Of a DNA stretch of 64,000 nucleotides, positions 34,328-45,611 are shown piece by piece. The position numbers and the translations under genes are program-made. The notes beneath the pieces were generated by a model. The model worked only from the letters and a program-made list of their open reading frames with translations, was not told where the DNA came from and did no database searches. The DNA is taken from positions 186,001 through 250,000 of the forward strand of contig NZ_PZKC01000005.1 in the NCBI RefSeq assembly GCF_003034845.1, given 5' to 3'. This DNA comes from Pseudothauera lacus. GTDB lineage: Bacteria; Pseudomonadota; Gammaproteobacteria; Burkholderiales; Rhodocyclaceae. The number at the start of each line of letters is the position of its first letter. The first letter of the stretch is position 1.

Positions 34328-35696
34328 GCGCTGTCGTCTCCTCGTCCGTGTCGCCGCGCGGCTGACCCCGGGGGCGCCCGATGCCGTAGTAATCCCAGCC
34401 GTCGCGTTGCATGCGGACCGGCGAGTATAGGTTGCGTCCGTCGACGATGACCGCGGTCGACATCATGTGTTTCATTTCCTCGAAGTCAGGGGCGCGGAAC
34501 TGCTGCCATTCGGTGCAGATGGCGAGTGCATCGGCGCCTTGCAGGGCGGCATACTTGCTGTCGTAGAGCTGCAGGTCGGGGCGCTCGCCGTAGAGGCGCC
34601 GGGCCTCCGCGCTGGCCACCGGGTCGAAGGCCTGGACGCGCGCGCCGGCTGCCCACAGGGCCTCCATGAGGGTGCGGCTGGGGGCTTCGCGCATGTCGTC
34701 GGTGTTGGGCTTGAAGGACAGGCCCCACACCGCCACGGTCTTGCCGCGCAGGTTGGCGCTGCCGCCGAAGTGGCTGGCGAGCTTGTCGAAGAGGACCGTC
34801 TTCTGGCGCGTGTTGACCGCTTCGACGGCCTTCAGCAGGGGGGCGTGGTAGCCGATCTGGTCGGCGGTGCGGCCCAGAGCCTGGACATCCTTGGGGAAGC
34901 AACTGCCGCCGTAGCCGCAGCCGGGGTAGATGAAGTGGTAGCCGATGCGGGGGTCTGCACCGATGCCCTTGCGGACCTCCTCGATGTCGGCGCCGAGGAT
35001 CTCGGCCATGTTGGCCATCTCGTTCATGAAGCTGATCTTGGTCGCCAGCATGGCGTTGGCGGCGTACTTGGTGAGCTCAGCGCTCTTCACGTCCATGAAC
35101 AGGGTGCGTTCGTGGTTGCGGTTGAAGGGCTCGTAGAGTTCGCGCATGCGCTCCTGGGCGGCCGCCGAGCGGGTGCCGATGATGATGCGGTCGGGCTTGA
35201 GGAAGTCGCCCACCGCGGCACCCTCCTTGAGGAATTCGGGGTTGGAGACGACGTCGAAGGGGATCGGGGCGCCGCGTTCGGCGAGCACGGCGTCTACCCG
35301 TGCGGCAACCTTGTCGGCGGTGCCCACGGGAACGGTGGACTTGTTGATGATGACGCGGTAGGCCGGCATGTGGCGGGCGATGCTCTCGGCCACGGCGAGG
35401 ACGTACTGGAGGTCGGCGGAGCCGTCTTCGTCGGGGGGGGTGCCGACGGCGATGAATTGCACTTCGGCGTGGCGGACGGCCTCGGCAACGTCGGTGGTGA
35501 AGCGCAGGCGCTGCTCGGCGACGTTGCGCTTGACGATGGCTTCCAGGCCCGGCTCCCAGATCGGGATGATGCCGGCCTTGAGGGCGTCGATCTTGCGCTG
35601 GTCGACGTCGATGCAGACGACGTTGTGGCCGACCTCTGCGAGGCAGGCGCCGGTGACGAGGCCGACGTAGCCGGTACCGAAGATGGTGAGTTTCAT
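34299..35696 (-). CDS. ugd: UDP-glucose 6-dehydrogenase
   Basis: This NAD-dependent enzyme oxidises UDP-glucose to UDP-glucuronate. The 465-residue protein shows the Rossmann start [28 protein letters not shown], the family region [14 protein letters not shown], the catalytic Cys in [16 protein letters not shown] and the C-terminal [17 protein letters not shown]. It is longer than usual: about 20 extra residues after GIGR run into the next gene. UDP-GlcA would supply acidic sugars whose carboxylates are the natural substrate for the amidotransferase-like protein encoded just upstream. Confidence 0.95.
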   Translation of the reverse strand: MKLTIFGTGYVGLVTGACLAEVGHNVVCIDVDQRKIDALKAGIIPIWEPGLEAIVKRNVAEQRLRFTTDVAEAVRHAEVQFIAVGTPPDEDGSADLQYVLAVAESIARHMPAYRVIINKSTVPVGTADKVAARVDAVLAERGAPIPFDVVSNPEFLKEGAAVGDFLKPDRIIIGTRSAAAQERMRELYEPFNRNHERTLFMDVKSAELTKYAANAMLATKISFMNEMANMAEILGADIEEVRKGIGADPRIGYHFIYPGCGYGGSCFPKDVQALGRTADQIGYHAPLLKAVEAVNTRQKTVLFDKLASHFGGSANLRGKTVAVWGLSFKPNTDDMREAPSRTLMEALWAAGARVQAFDPVASAEARRLYGERPDLQLYDSKYAALQGADALAICTEWQQFRAPDFEEMKHMMSTAVIVDGRNLYSPVRMQRDGWDYYGIGRPRGQPRGDTDEETTAHGGTAHLRC

Positions 35697-35748
35697 GGTG
35701 TGGGCAGGTACGTGAAGGACGGAGAGAGCGTGGCAGGCACCATGGTGC

Positions 35749-37557
35749 TCAGCATGCCACGACGGTGTTACCGGATTGATGCTCGCGCAGCCAGAACTCC
35801 AGCATCGTCAGGATCCATACCATCTCGCCGTAGTAGCCGGGGTGGGCGGGGAGGTGGATGGCAAGGAGGTCGTCGATGAAGGCCGGGCGGACGATGCCGC
35901 GTCCGCGCAGGCTGCCCAGGGCATCGGCGGCAAGCTTGCCGAGGCCGTCGTGCTGGCAGGCCCAGACGCCGAACGGCAGACCGAAGCCGTGCTTCTTCTT
36001 GGTGATGATGGCGTCGGGCAGGAAGCCGCGCAGGGCCTCCTTGAAGAACCAGCGCAGGGTCAGACCCTTCAGCTTCCACTGCGGCGGCAGGCTGGTCGAG
36101 AAGTCCACCAGTTCGTCGGAGAGGAGCGGGAAACCGACGTCGATCCCGGCGAGCTGGGTGCTGCCGATGACCTTCGGCAGGTCGTTGTCGGCGAGGGTGT
36201 ATTTCCAGTCGTAGGCCAGCATGCGGTTGATCAGGGTTTCGGCCTCGGCCGCCTGCCACACTGCGCGCTGGTCGCGCAGCGGGGCGTCGCGATCGACGGT
36301 GGCGAGGAAAGCGGCCTCGAAGACGGTGTCCATGCCCAGGCGCAGCAGCATGTTGTACATCTGCAGGCGGTCGGGCATCGGCACGCGGGCCTGTTCAATG
36401 TAGCTGGCGCCCTTCTTCAGCAGCGGGGCGCGGCCGACCCCCGGCAGGGCGAAGAGGGGTTCCAGCACGCCGCGGCGCAGTGCCGCGGGGATGCCGTCAT
36501 AGACCCCGAAGACGCGCTGCTTGGCATAGCGTGTGTTGCCGCCGAAGAGTTCGTCGCCGCCATCGCCGGCGAGCAGCTTGTCGATGCCGTCTTCGCGCGC
36601 ACGGCTGGCACAGATCCATGCCGGCACCGCGGAGGAGTTGCCGAAGGGCTGGTCGTAATGAGTGGCGACGCGCGGGATGCCGTCGAGCAGATCGTCCGGG
36701 GTGACGTAGTACTCGCGGTGATCGACACCGAAATGGCGCGCGGCAATGCGGGCGTATTCCATCTCGTCATAGCCGCTGGCGTCGAAGCCGATGGAGTGGC
36801 AGCGCGCCGGTGCGTCGAGCGCCCGGCCGAGCATGCCGGCAACGGTCGAACTGTCGGTGCCGCCGGAGAGGAAGGCACCAACCTGATGGCCGTCGGCTTC
36901 ACGCCGCACGCCGTCGTCGATGATCTGCAGGAAGCGCTCGCGCGCAGTGGCGAAGTCCGCCGCGCCGGGTTCCGCGAAGCGCGGCGTCCACCACGGCCGG
37001 CAACTGGCCTGGCCGTCCTGCCAGTGCAGCAGGTGGCCGCCGGGGAGGCGGGCGATGCCGTCGAAGATGGTCAGCGGGGCGGGGATGGCGTGGAAGAAGA
37101 GGTACTCGAAGATCGCCTGCGTGCTGATCGTGCGCTGTGTGGCGGGCACGCGGTCGGCGCGGTCGGCGAAGGCCAGGCCGTGGGCGTCGGCGCGGTAGCA
37201 CACCGGCCAGGTGGCGAAGCGGTCGCTGGCGAGCAGCGCACGGCTGCCGTCGGTGGCCACCATGACGACACAGAAGCGCCCGTGCATGCCGTTCAGCGCG
37301 GCTTCGCCGTGGCTCGCCCAGGCCTGCGCCCAGGCCGCTGCGGCGCCTTCGCGGATGGCGGTGTCGTGCACCGCGGGGTCGTCGAAACGGGGAGTGCCGG
37401 CGACCAGGCTGAGCAGGCCGTCGCGTTCATAGACGGTATGGGCACTGCGGTGGGCGAGCATGCCGCGGGCGAAGGCGAGGCGGGCGAGCTCCGCTGCCGG
37501 CGCAGGGAGGGCAGCGGTGGTGCCGCTGTGGATGTAGCCACTGAATTGTTCGAGCAC
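35749..37557 (-). CDS. Asparagine synthase-related protein lacking the glutaminase cysteine
   Basis: A 602-residue protein whose C-terminal synthetase domain is intact, with the P-loop [26 protein letters not shown] and [14 protein letters not shown]. The N-terminal glutaminase-like domain begins [11 protein letters not shown], so the usual Cys2 is replaced and glutamine hydrolysis is not expected. The start is GTG 37,557 with GGAG 6 bases upstream, 11 bp after the AMP-ligase stop; the frame is open to 37,710 but no start there restores a cysteine. It may use ammonia or an amine as nucleophile, as beta-lactam synthetase relatives do. Substrate unknown. Confidence 0.85.
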   Translation of the reverse strand: MLEQFSGYIHSGTTAALPAPAAELARLAFARGMLAHRSAHTVYERDGLLSLVAGTPRFDDPAVHDTAIREGAAAAWAQAWASHGEAALNGMHGRFCVVMVATDGSRALLASDRFATWPVCYRADAHGLAFADRADRVPATQRTISTQAIFEYLFFHAIPAPLTIFDGIARLPGGHLLHWQDGQASCRPWWTPRFAEPGAADFATARERFLQIIDDGVRREADGHQVGAFLSGGTDSSTVAGMLGRALDAPARCHSIGFDASGYDEMEYARIAARHFGVDHREYYVTPDDLLDGIPRVATHYDQPFGNSSAVPAWICASRAREDGIDKLLAGDGGDELFGGNTRYAKQRVFGVYDGIPAALRRGVLEPLFALPGVGRAPLLKKGASYIEQARVPMPDRLQMYNMLLRLGMDTVFEAAFLATVDRDAPLRDQRAVWQAAEAETLINRMLAYDWKYTLADNDLPKVIGSTQLAGIDVGFPLLSDELVDFSTSLPPQWKLKGLTLRWFFKEALRGFLPDAIITKKKHGFGLPFGVWACQHDGLGKLAADALGSLRGRGIVRPAFIDDLLAIHLPAHPGYYGEMVWILTMLEFWLREHQSGNTVVAC

Positions 37558-37568
37558 GGGGGTCTCCG

Positions 37569-39173
37569 TCAGCGCGCCGGGGGCGCGTCGTCTGCGAGGC
37601 TGTTGGCCAGGGCCTTGCGGTCGATCTTGCCGTTGGGGTTGCGCGGCAGCGGCCCGGCGCGCTCCACGAAACGCGCGGGCACCATGTAGGCCGGCATGCG
37701 CGCGCGGCACTCGGCGTGCAGGGCGTCAAGGTCGAGGCTTGCGCCGGGCGGGGCGCTGACCACCGCGACGATGGCCTGGCCCAGGGCGTCGCTGTCCACA
37801 CCGAAGGCGGCGCATTCGCCGACCAGGCGGGTGGCGTAGAGGATTTCCTCGACTTCGTTGGGGCTGACGCGGTAGCCCGAGGTCTTGATCATTTCGTCGC
37901 GGCGGCCGATGAAGTAGAGGAAGCCTTCCTCGTCGCGGCGCACGGTGTCACCCGAGAACACCGCCAGTTCGGGAATCACCAGGCCGTCCAGGCGTCCGCC
38001 GACGCCACTGGGCAGGGGCTTGTAGCGCTCGGCGGTCTTCTCTGCATCGTTCCAGTAGCCCATGCCGACCAGGGCGCCGCGCTGCACCAGTTCGCCGGGT
38101 TCGTTGGCGGCGCATTCACTGCCGTCCTCGCGCAGGACGAGGATCTCGGCGTTGGGGATGGCCTTGCCGATCGAGTCCGGGCGGCGGTCGACCTCCTCAG
38201 GGGGCAGGAAGGTGGCGCGGAAGGCCTCGGTGAGCCCGTACATCAGGTAGGGGCGGGCGGCAGGCAGGGCGGCGCGCAGGCGCTTCAGGGTTTCCAGCGG
38301 CATGCGCCCGCCGGTGTTGGCGAAGTAGCGCAGATGCTCGCCGACGCCGGTCGGCCACTCCAGCTGGGCAAGCTGTATCCACAGCGGCGGCACGGCGGTG
38401 AGCCCGGTGATGCGTTCGCGCTCCACGGCCTTGAGGACGTCGCGCGGCAGCAGGTAGTTGAGCAGCACCGTGCGTGCGCCGACGTGGAAGGCGGTGGTCA
38501 GTTGCGAGAAGCCGGCATCGAAGGACAGTGGCAGGGCGGCCAGCAGACTGTCCTCGGGGCGGTTGTCGAGATACTGGGCAACGCTCTTGGCGCCGGCCAC
38601 CATGTTGCGGTGGGAAAGCACGACACCCTTGGGGCGCCCGGTGCTGCCGGAGGTGTACAGGATGGTGGCGACGTCGGTATCGATGATGCGGTGGCCGGTG
38701 GCCGCGGGGGCGGCCTGCAGGGCCTCCCAGCCGTGCACCGAGGCGCCGCCCAGGGTGGGCAGGGCGTCGCCGCTGCCGACCAGCACGACATGGCGCAGAT
38801 CGTGGCAGCCGGCCAGCGTTTCGGCGAGGGCGGCGAAGCGCTCGTTGCTGGTGACGAGGACGCGGACGTTGCAGTCACGCAGGATGTGGCCGACCTGCTC
38901 GGCCTTGAGGATGGGATTGACGGGGACGAAGACGCCACCGGCCAGACCGCTTCCGAAGCTCGCCACGACGGTCTCGATGCGTTTGTCGAGATAGATCGCC
39001 ACGCGTTCGCCGCGCGCCAGGCCGAGGGCGCCGAGGCCGTTGGCGAAGCGCTGCAGGGCCGCTGCCAGGGAGCCGTAATCGAGCGTATCGCGGCCGAGGC
39101 TGAGGGCGGGCGCGGCGGGGCTGCGATGGGCCGAAGCGATGACGAGATCGGGCAGCAGTGCGGTGTTGAGCAT
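37569..39173 (-). CDS. Acyl-CoA/ACP ligase (AMP-forming), exosortase A system-associated
   Basis: A 534-residue ANL-superfamily ligase of the XrtA-linked family TIGR03098. The ATP loop is LYTSGSTGRPKGVVLSH at about residues 170-186. LMYGLTEAFRATFLP is the A5 region, SGDTVRRDEEGFLYFIGRRD the A7/A8 hinge, SGYRVSPNEVEEILY the A8 loop and PNGKIDRKAL the C-terminal catalytic lysine. It most likely adenylates a carboxylic acid and loads it on the ACP encoded at 26,822. Normally the ligase, decarboxylase and ACP genes are adjacent; here they are 10 kb apart. Confidence 0.92.
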   Translation of the reverse strand: MLNTALLPDLVIASAHRSPAAPALSLGRDTLDYGSLAAALQRFANGLGALGLARGERVAIYLDKRIETVVASFGSGLAGGVFVPVNPILKAEQVGHILRDCNVRVLVTSNERFAALAETLAGCHDLRHVVLVGSGDALPTLGGASVHGWEALQAAPAATGHRIIDTDVATILYTSGSTGRPKGVVLSHRNMVAGAKSVAQYLDNRPEDSLLAALPLSFDAGFSQLTTAFHVGARTVLLNYLLPRDVLKAVERERITGLTAVPPLWIQLAQLEWPTGVGEHLRYFANTGGRMPLETLKRLRAALPAARPYLMYGLTEAFRATFLPPEEVDRRPDSIGKAIPNAEILVLREDGSECAANEPGELVQRGALVGMGYWNDAEKTAERYKPLPSGVGGRLDGLVIPELAVFSGDTVRRDEEGFLYFIGRRDEMIKTSGYRVSPNEVEEILYATRLVGECAAFGVDSDALGQAIVAVVSAPPGASLDLDALHAECRARMPAYMVPARFVERAGPLPRNPNGKIDRKALANSLADDAPPAR

Positions 39174-39219
39174 GGCGGCGGCAATGAGGGTCGGGGAGGT
39201 CGAGTTTAAACCAGCTTGT

Positions 39220-40365
39220 TCACGATGCCTGAGACATATGACCGCGCGTCGCGTGTTGGCCGCCCTCGCGACGGGGTTGCAGGCGGGCGATGACGACGCC
39301 GAGGAGGATCGCCAGCAAGGGGTCGGTGATCTCCGCCGTACGCCCGGCGACGAGCACCTGCAGGCCTTCGATCACGCCCAGCCAGGTGGCGCATGCCAGG
39401 GTCGCTGCGCCCAGCGGCGTACCGTTGTGGACCATCAGGCAGATGAGGGCGCCGTAGAGATAGCATTTTTCCACCAGGACGAGGGTGTTGGTGCTCATGC
39501 TGCCTTCGAGGAAGCCGGAGAAGGGCAGCCAGGAGAAGCTGTTTGGCGGGCTGGCGAGGGCGAACGGGCGCAGGCCCTCGATGAGTACGGTGACGAAGAG
39601 TGCGGCGACGATCAGTCCGCTGGCCTGGGGGCGGCGCAGCAGCGGCAGGGCGGCGATGGCCAGGGCGACGGCGGCAATGTTGTTGAGCGAGATGCTGCCG
39701 CCGACGATGAAGGCCTGGCCGGCAGTGACCAGTGCGGCGCTGCCGGCGAGCGCGAGTGCAGGCAGCGGGCGTCCGGCCGCCACCGCGCCGAGGCGGAAGA
39801 AGGCCAGCCAGGCGACCGCGGTGTGCAGGCTGCGCAGCGGCGAGAAGCGTTCTATCGCCATCAGCGGCTTGAGGGCGTCACGGACGTTTTGCAGGTCGAC
39901 GGTTGGCACCAGCGGGAACCAGCGGTAGCAGATCCACAGCAACGCCAGCAGCATGGGGGCGAGCAGCAGGCGCCGGGGCCCGGCGTTGCGCAGCAGCGGC
40001 GCAAGGGCGAGGCCGAGGCCATAGCCGAGCAGCAGGCCGAAGGTATTGACGATGGCGTCGCCGAGTGCCGGCACGCGGCTGGGCAGCCAGATCTGCACGA
40101 CCTGCAGGGCCACCGCGAGGCTCACCCCCAGGACTGCCAGCGTGGCGGTGCGCAGGGTGCTGCCGCCGCGGTGCAGGGCGAGCACCAGCCCGTAGGGCAG
40201 GAACAGCAATACGTTGCCGACGAGGTCGCCGCGATGAGCGGGGAGGGCGGGGTCGCTGGCGAGTTGAAGAAGCTCGGTCATGCTGCCTTCGTGGGCGGCA
40301 AAGCTGAAGGGGTACAAGGAGCCGTAGCTGATCAGTACGGCAATGAGGATCAGCAGGGTGGGCAT
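39220..40365 (-). CDS. VanZ family membrane protein
   Basis: A 381-residue integral-membrane protein with about ten hydrophobic helices. It begins MPTLLILIAVLISYGSLYPF and has GDLVGNVLLFLPYG, typical of the VanZ/RDD-like family often found in exosortase clusters; a second half repeats the pattern around GSMSTNTLVLVEKCYLYGAL. The function of VanZ proteins outside glycopeptide resistance is unknown. The start is ATG 40,365 with GGAG upstream; the same frame stays open to 41,058, but that part overlaps the beta-helix gene in another frame and is not coding. Confidence 0.85.
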   Translation of the reverse strand: MPTLLILIAVLISYGSLYPFSFAAHEGSMTELLQLASDPALPAHRGDLVGNVLLFLPYGLVLALHRGGSTLRTATLAVLGVSLAVALQVVQIWLPSRVPALGDAIVNTFGLLLGYGLGLALAPLLRNAGPRRLLLAPMLLALLWICYRWFPLVPTVDLQNVRDALKPLMAIERFSPLRSLHTAVAWLAFFRLGAVAAGRPLPALALAGSAALVTAGQAFIVGGSISLNNIAAVALAIAALPLLRRPQASGLIVAALFVTVLIEGLRPFALASPPNSFSWLPFSGFLEGSMSTNTLVLVEKCYLYGALICLMVHNGTPLGAATLACATWLGVIEGLQVLVAGRTAEITDPLLAILLGVVIARLQPRREGGQHATRGHMSQAS

Positions 40366-40393
40366 GGCGGCGTTCTCCTTCCCTGTCGGTTCT

Positions 40394-42967
<2,574 letters not shown>

Positions 42968-43009
42968 GATGGTCTCCTGACTGTCTGTGGGTGGGGAACT
43001 GCCTGCGTT

Positions 43010-43039
43010 GAATATAGGTTCGGCAAGGGCGATTTCAAG
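43010..43039 (-). promoter_or_regulatory. Sigma-32 (heat-shock) promoter of hsp20
   Basis: On the minus strand CTTGAAA (-35, 43,039-43,033) is followed after 14 bases by CCTATATTC (-10, 43,018-43,010). This fits the sigma-32 pattern CTTGAA-N13-15-CCCCATNT well. It lies 43 bases upstream of the hsp20 start and within the last bases of the gap after barstar. Confidence 0.7.
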
Positions 43040-43050
43040 CCACCCCGGCA

Positions 43051-43452
43051 TTACCCCGGTGCGCCCAGTAGATAGACTGCCAGGCAGGTTCCCGCCACGG
43101 CCTGCCGTGCCGCGGCCTCGGCGAAGATGTCGAGGAGGGTGGCGTGGTCGGCCGGTGAATGCGCGTGCAGGGTGCCGAGGCCGCTGACGAGCACGACGAT
43201 GGCGTCATCGTGCAGCCAGTCGAGATCGCCGAGGCAGTCGGCGAGGGCATCCCAGTTGTGGCCGAAATGCCCGGGGAAGTGCAGCGCAGCGGCAAGGCGG
43301 CCAAGCACGGCGGCTTTGTCCGCGCAGTCATGCAGATCCACGCGGTGCACATCGCGGCCGCCGGCAGCGAGGGCGCTCAGCAGTGCTTCGGCGTGTGCTG
43401 CGGGCAGGTGGTGGACGCCCGCCTGGGGCGCGTGGTCGGCGAAGGGGTTCAT
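43051..43452 (-). CDS. Barstar family ribonuclease inhibitor
   Basis: A 133-residue barstar (PF01337). The core shows VDLHDCADKAAVLGRLA, then HFPGHFGHNWDALADCLGDL, which is the hallmark barstar helix region with the Asp that plugs the RNase active site. A helical C-terminus follows. Its ATG overlaps the TGA of the ribonuclease gene, the usual order and coupling for a toxic nuclease and its cytoplasmic inhibitor. The protein has no signal peptide, as expected for protection inside the cell. Confidence 0.92.
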   Translation of the reverse strand: MNPFADHAPQAGVHHLPAAHAEALLSALAAGGRDVHRVDLHDCADKAAVLGRLAAALHFPGHFGHNWDALADCLGDLDWLHDDAIVVLVSGLGTLHAHSPADHATLLDIFAEAAARQAVAGTCLAVYLLGAPG

Positions 43453-43823
43453 CGCTTGCGGTCTATGCGCTGGAAACTGCGGTAGTGGTCGGCGGTCCAG
43501 TAATACACCTCCGGCGGGCGGCCGCCGGTGACGATGCGGCGGGCGCCGCGGTTGCGCGCGCCGGGGGTGTCGACGGTGTATTCGCGGTAGTAGCCGCGCG
43601 GCTGGGCAGGCAGCAGCCCCTCGCGGTTGTGGAAGGTGGTGCCGTCCTGGCGGTAAGGGAAGGGGCCGCCGGCGTCGATCAGGGCGAGGGTGGCGTGGGC
43701 CTCGGCGGGGAGTCGGCTGGCTGCGATTCCGCCATCGTCGGCAGGGGCGCAGGCCAGCAGTGCGGCGCCGAGCAGCGCCAGCACGGCAGGGCGCAGGAGG
43801 GCTGCCAGACGGTCACGCATCAT
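43449..43823 (-). CDS. Guanyl-specific ribonuclease (barnase/RNase Sa family), predicted lipoprotein
   Basis: A 124-residue secreted RNase. The N-terminus has a hydrophobic core and a lipobox-like LLAC at residues 22-25, so it may be lipid-modified at Cys25. The mature part carries FHNREGLLP, the catalytic Glu81 in YREYTV, Arg96 in RGARRIV and His113 in ADHYRSF, which line up with Glu54, Arg69 and His85 of RNase Sa, so activity is expected. ATGA overlaps with both the response-regulator and the barstar genes imply one transcript. Unlike typical members it could stay anchored in the envelope. Confidence 0.92.
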   Translation of the reverse strand: MMRDRLAALLRPAVLALLGAALLACAPADDGGIAASRLPAEAHATLALIDAGGPFPYRQDGTTFHNREGLLPAQPRGYYREYTVDTPGARNRGARRIVTGGRPPEVYYWTADHYRSFQRIDRKR

Positions 43824-45493
43824 GCCGAGAAGAAATCCTTCAGGCCGGCGGCTGCCCGCATGCTGCCGGTGCCGCGCTGGCGCAGCTTGTCGTGCTTCTT
43901 GAACAGCGCATGCATGAATTCGGAGATTGCCGCCAGGCGTGGGCTGGCGGGGTCGGCGCGGCGCGCGCGGGTGATCAGGGCGCCGGCCTGGGTGGCGAAA
44001 CGCTCGTTCCAGCCGCGGTGTTCGATGTGGCGCAGCAGCGCCAGCGCGGCGTTGAAGAGGACGTGGGGATTGCCGGGCATGCGCCGCGCGGCGTTCATCA
44101 TCTCCACCACCGCGCCGTCGAAGTCGCCGCTCTTGGCTTTCTCCGCACCGGTGACGATGAGCTTGCGCACTTCCTCGCGGGTGCGCGTCTCGAGTTCTTC
44201 GGCGAGCGTTTCCAGGCCGCGGCTGTGCAGCGCGGCGCGGGTGCTCTCCACGGTGCCGTCGTCGGCGGCATTGCGCAGCACATCGAGCACCAGTTCGCAG
44301 CCTTCGGATTCCAGATCGTTGTCGAAGCAGGCCTTGAACAGATCCTGCTTCAGCGCCGGGCTCAGCTCGGTGGTGTCGGCGCCGGTGGCGATGGCGTCGA
44401 CCAGCGCGCTGCGGGCTTCCTCCGGTTGCGCGGCGGCGGTGTAGTAGAGGTTGCGGCACAGCGCCGCACAGATCTGCGTCTTGCGGCGGGCGCCGAGGCT
44501 GCGCTCCATGTCGCGGATGGTTTCGCGGGCCGCTTCAGGCTTGCCCTGGCCGAGTTGCGCCTGTACCAGACGGACGTGATCCTCGGGATCACGGAACTCG
44601 GAGTAGCGGCTCTTCTCGATCAGTGCGCCGAGGGCTTCGGCGGCGGCATCGGGCTGGCCGAGCTGCAGTGCCAGGGTGGCGCTGTTGCGCAGTCGGTGGA
44701 GGCGGTGGGGTGAGCGCCTGACGGCGTCGTTGAGGGTTTCCAGCGCTGCGCCGCTGTGCCCGCGCAGTTCGCGGCATTGCGCCAGCAGATCGTAGGCGCC
44801 GATATAGAGTTCGTGCTCGGCGACCAGAGCACAGAGGATGTCCTCGGCGGCTTCATAGTGCTTCTTGAGCATCAGCGTGCGTGCCAGGCCGAACTGTGCC
44901 CAGGGCAGGCTGCCGAGGGTCAGTGCGGCGCGATAGGCGGTCTCGGCGTCGTCCAGGCGGCCCATGTCGATGAGCAGTTCGGCCTGCTTGCGCAGCAGTT
45001 CGCTGCGGTACTGGGGGTGGCTGGCCTCGGCCTCGTGGAGGATCTCGGCGGCACCCATGGGGTTGCCCATCGCCATCAGGCGGTAGGCGGGCAGGAAGAC
45101 CTCGCGGCGATCGAGTACCTTCTGCAGCCTGTAGTGCAGGGCGTGGGCAGCGAGCGGCTTGAGGATGTAGTCATCCGGGGTGAGCTCGGCGGTGCTGACC
45201 ACGCGCTCGTAGTTGCGCTCGCCGGTGACCATCACGAACAGCGTGTCGAGGGGGATGATGTCGTGGCTGCGGAGGTCTTCGAGCAGATGCTGGCCGTCCT
45301 GGCCGTCGTCGAGGTTGTACTCGCACAGGACGATGTCGAAGCGCCGTTCCTTGAGCCGTTTGATGGCACTGCCGGCATTGGTGGCGAACTGCACCTGGCT
45401 GACCCCGAAGCTCGCCAGCATGGCGCGCAACTGTGCGCGCATGCCGGGATTGGCATCGATGACCAGTACGGAGGCGGCGGCTAGTTCGGCCAT
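43820..45493 (-). CDS. Response-regulator receiver domain protein with C-terminal TPR repeats
   Basis: A 557-residue protein. Residues 6-125 form a CheY-like receiver (SVLVIDANPGMRAQ, then DIVLCEYNLDDGQDG and DDYILKPLAAHAL). At the phospho-acceptor position the usual Asp is Glu58 in LCEYN, and the acidic pocket has one Asp only, so it is probably locked or regulated differently. Residues about 150-530 are helical with multiple TPR-like repeats (for example AETAYRAALTLG, AAEDILCALVAE and AALETLNDAVRR). It has no DNA-binding output and is likely a protein scaffold. It precedes the RNase/barstar pair. Confidence 0.88.
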   Translation of the reverse strand: MAELAAASVLVIDANPGMRAQLRAMLASFGVSQVQFATNAGSAIKRLKERRFDIVLCEYNLDDGQDGQHLLEDLRSHDIIPLDTLFVMVTGERNYERVVSTAELTPDDYILKPLAAHALHYRLQKVLDRREVFLPAYRLMAMGNPMGAAEILHEAEASHPQYRSELLRKQAELLIDMGRLDDAETAYRAALTLGSLPWAQFGLARTLMLKKHYEAAEDILCALVAEHELYIGAYDLLAQCRELRGHSGAALETLNDAVRRSPHRLHRLRNSATLALQLGQPDAAAEALGALIEKSRYSEFRDPEDHVRLVQAQLGQGKPEAARETIRDMERSLGARRKTQICAALCRNLYYTAAAQPEEARSALVDAIATGADTTELSPALKQDLFKACFDNDLESEGCELVLDVLRNAADDGTVESTRAALHSRGLETLAEELETRTREEVRKLIVTGAEKAKSGDFDGAVVEMMNAARRMPGNPHVLFNAALALLRHIEHRGWNERFATQAGALITRARRADPASPRLAAISEFMHALFKKHDKLRQRGTGSMRAAAGLKDFFSA

Positions 45494-45562
45494 GAAGACG
45501 GCTCGGCAGGGCAACGGCGGTATACGGTTTACGGCCGCAGCCGTCAGCCCTTGAGCGGACAA

Positions 45563-45589
45563 CAAAAAGCGGACGGCAGGCCGTCCGCT
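45563..45589 (-). terminator. Rho-independent terminator of aspS
   Basis: On the minus strand, 23 bases after the aspS stop, AGCGGACGGC pairs with its complement (9-10 bp, 2-4 base loop) and is followed by TTTTTGTT. This is a good intrinsic terminator for aspS. It stands in the 118-base gap before the TPR response-regulator gene, in which no other feature was seen. Confidence 0.85.
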
Positions 45590-45611
45590 CATCTTGCCAT
45601 ACGCCGCTCGC

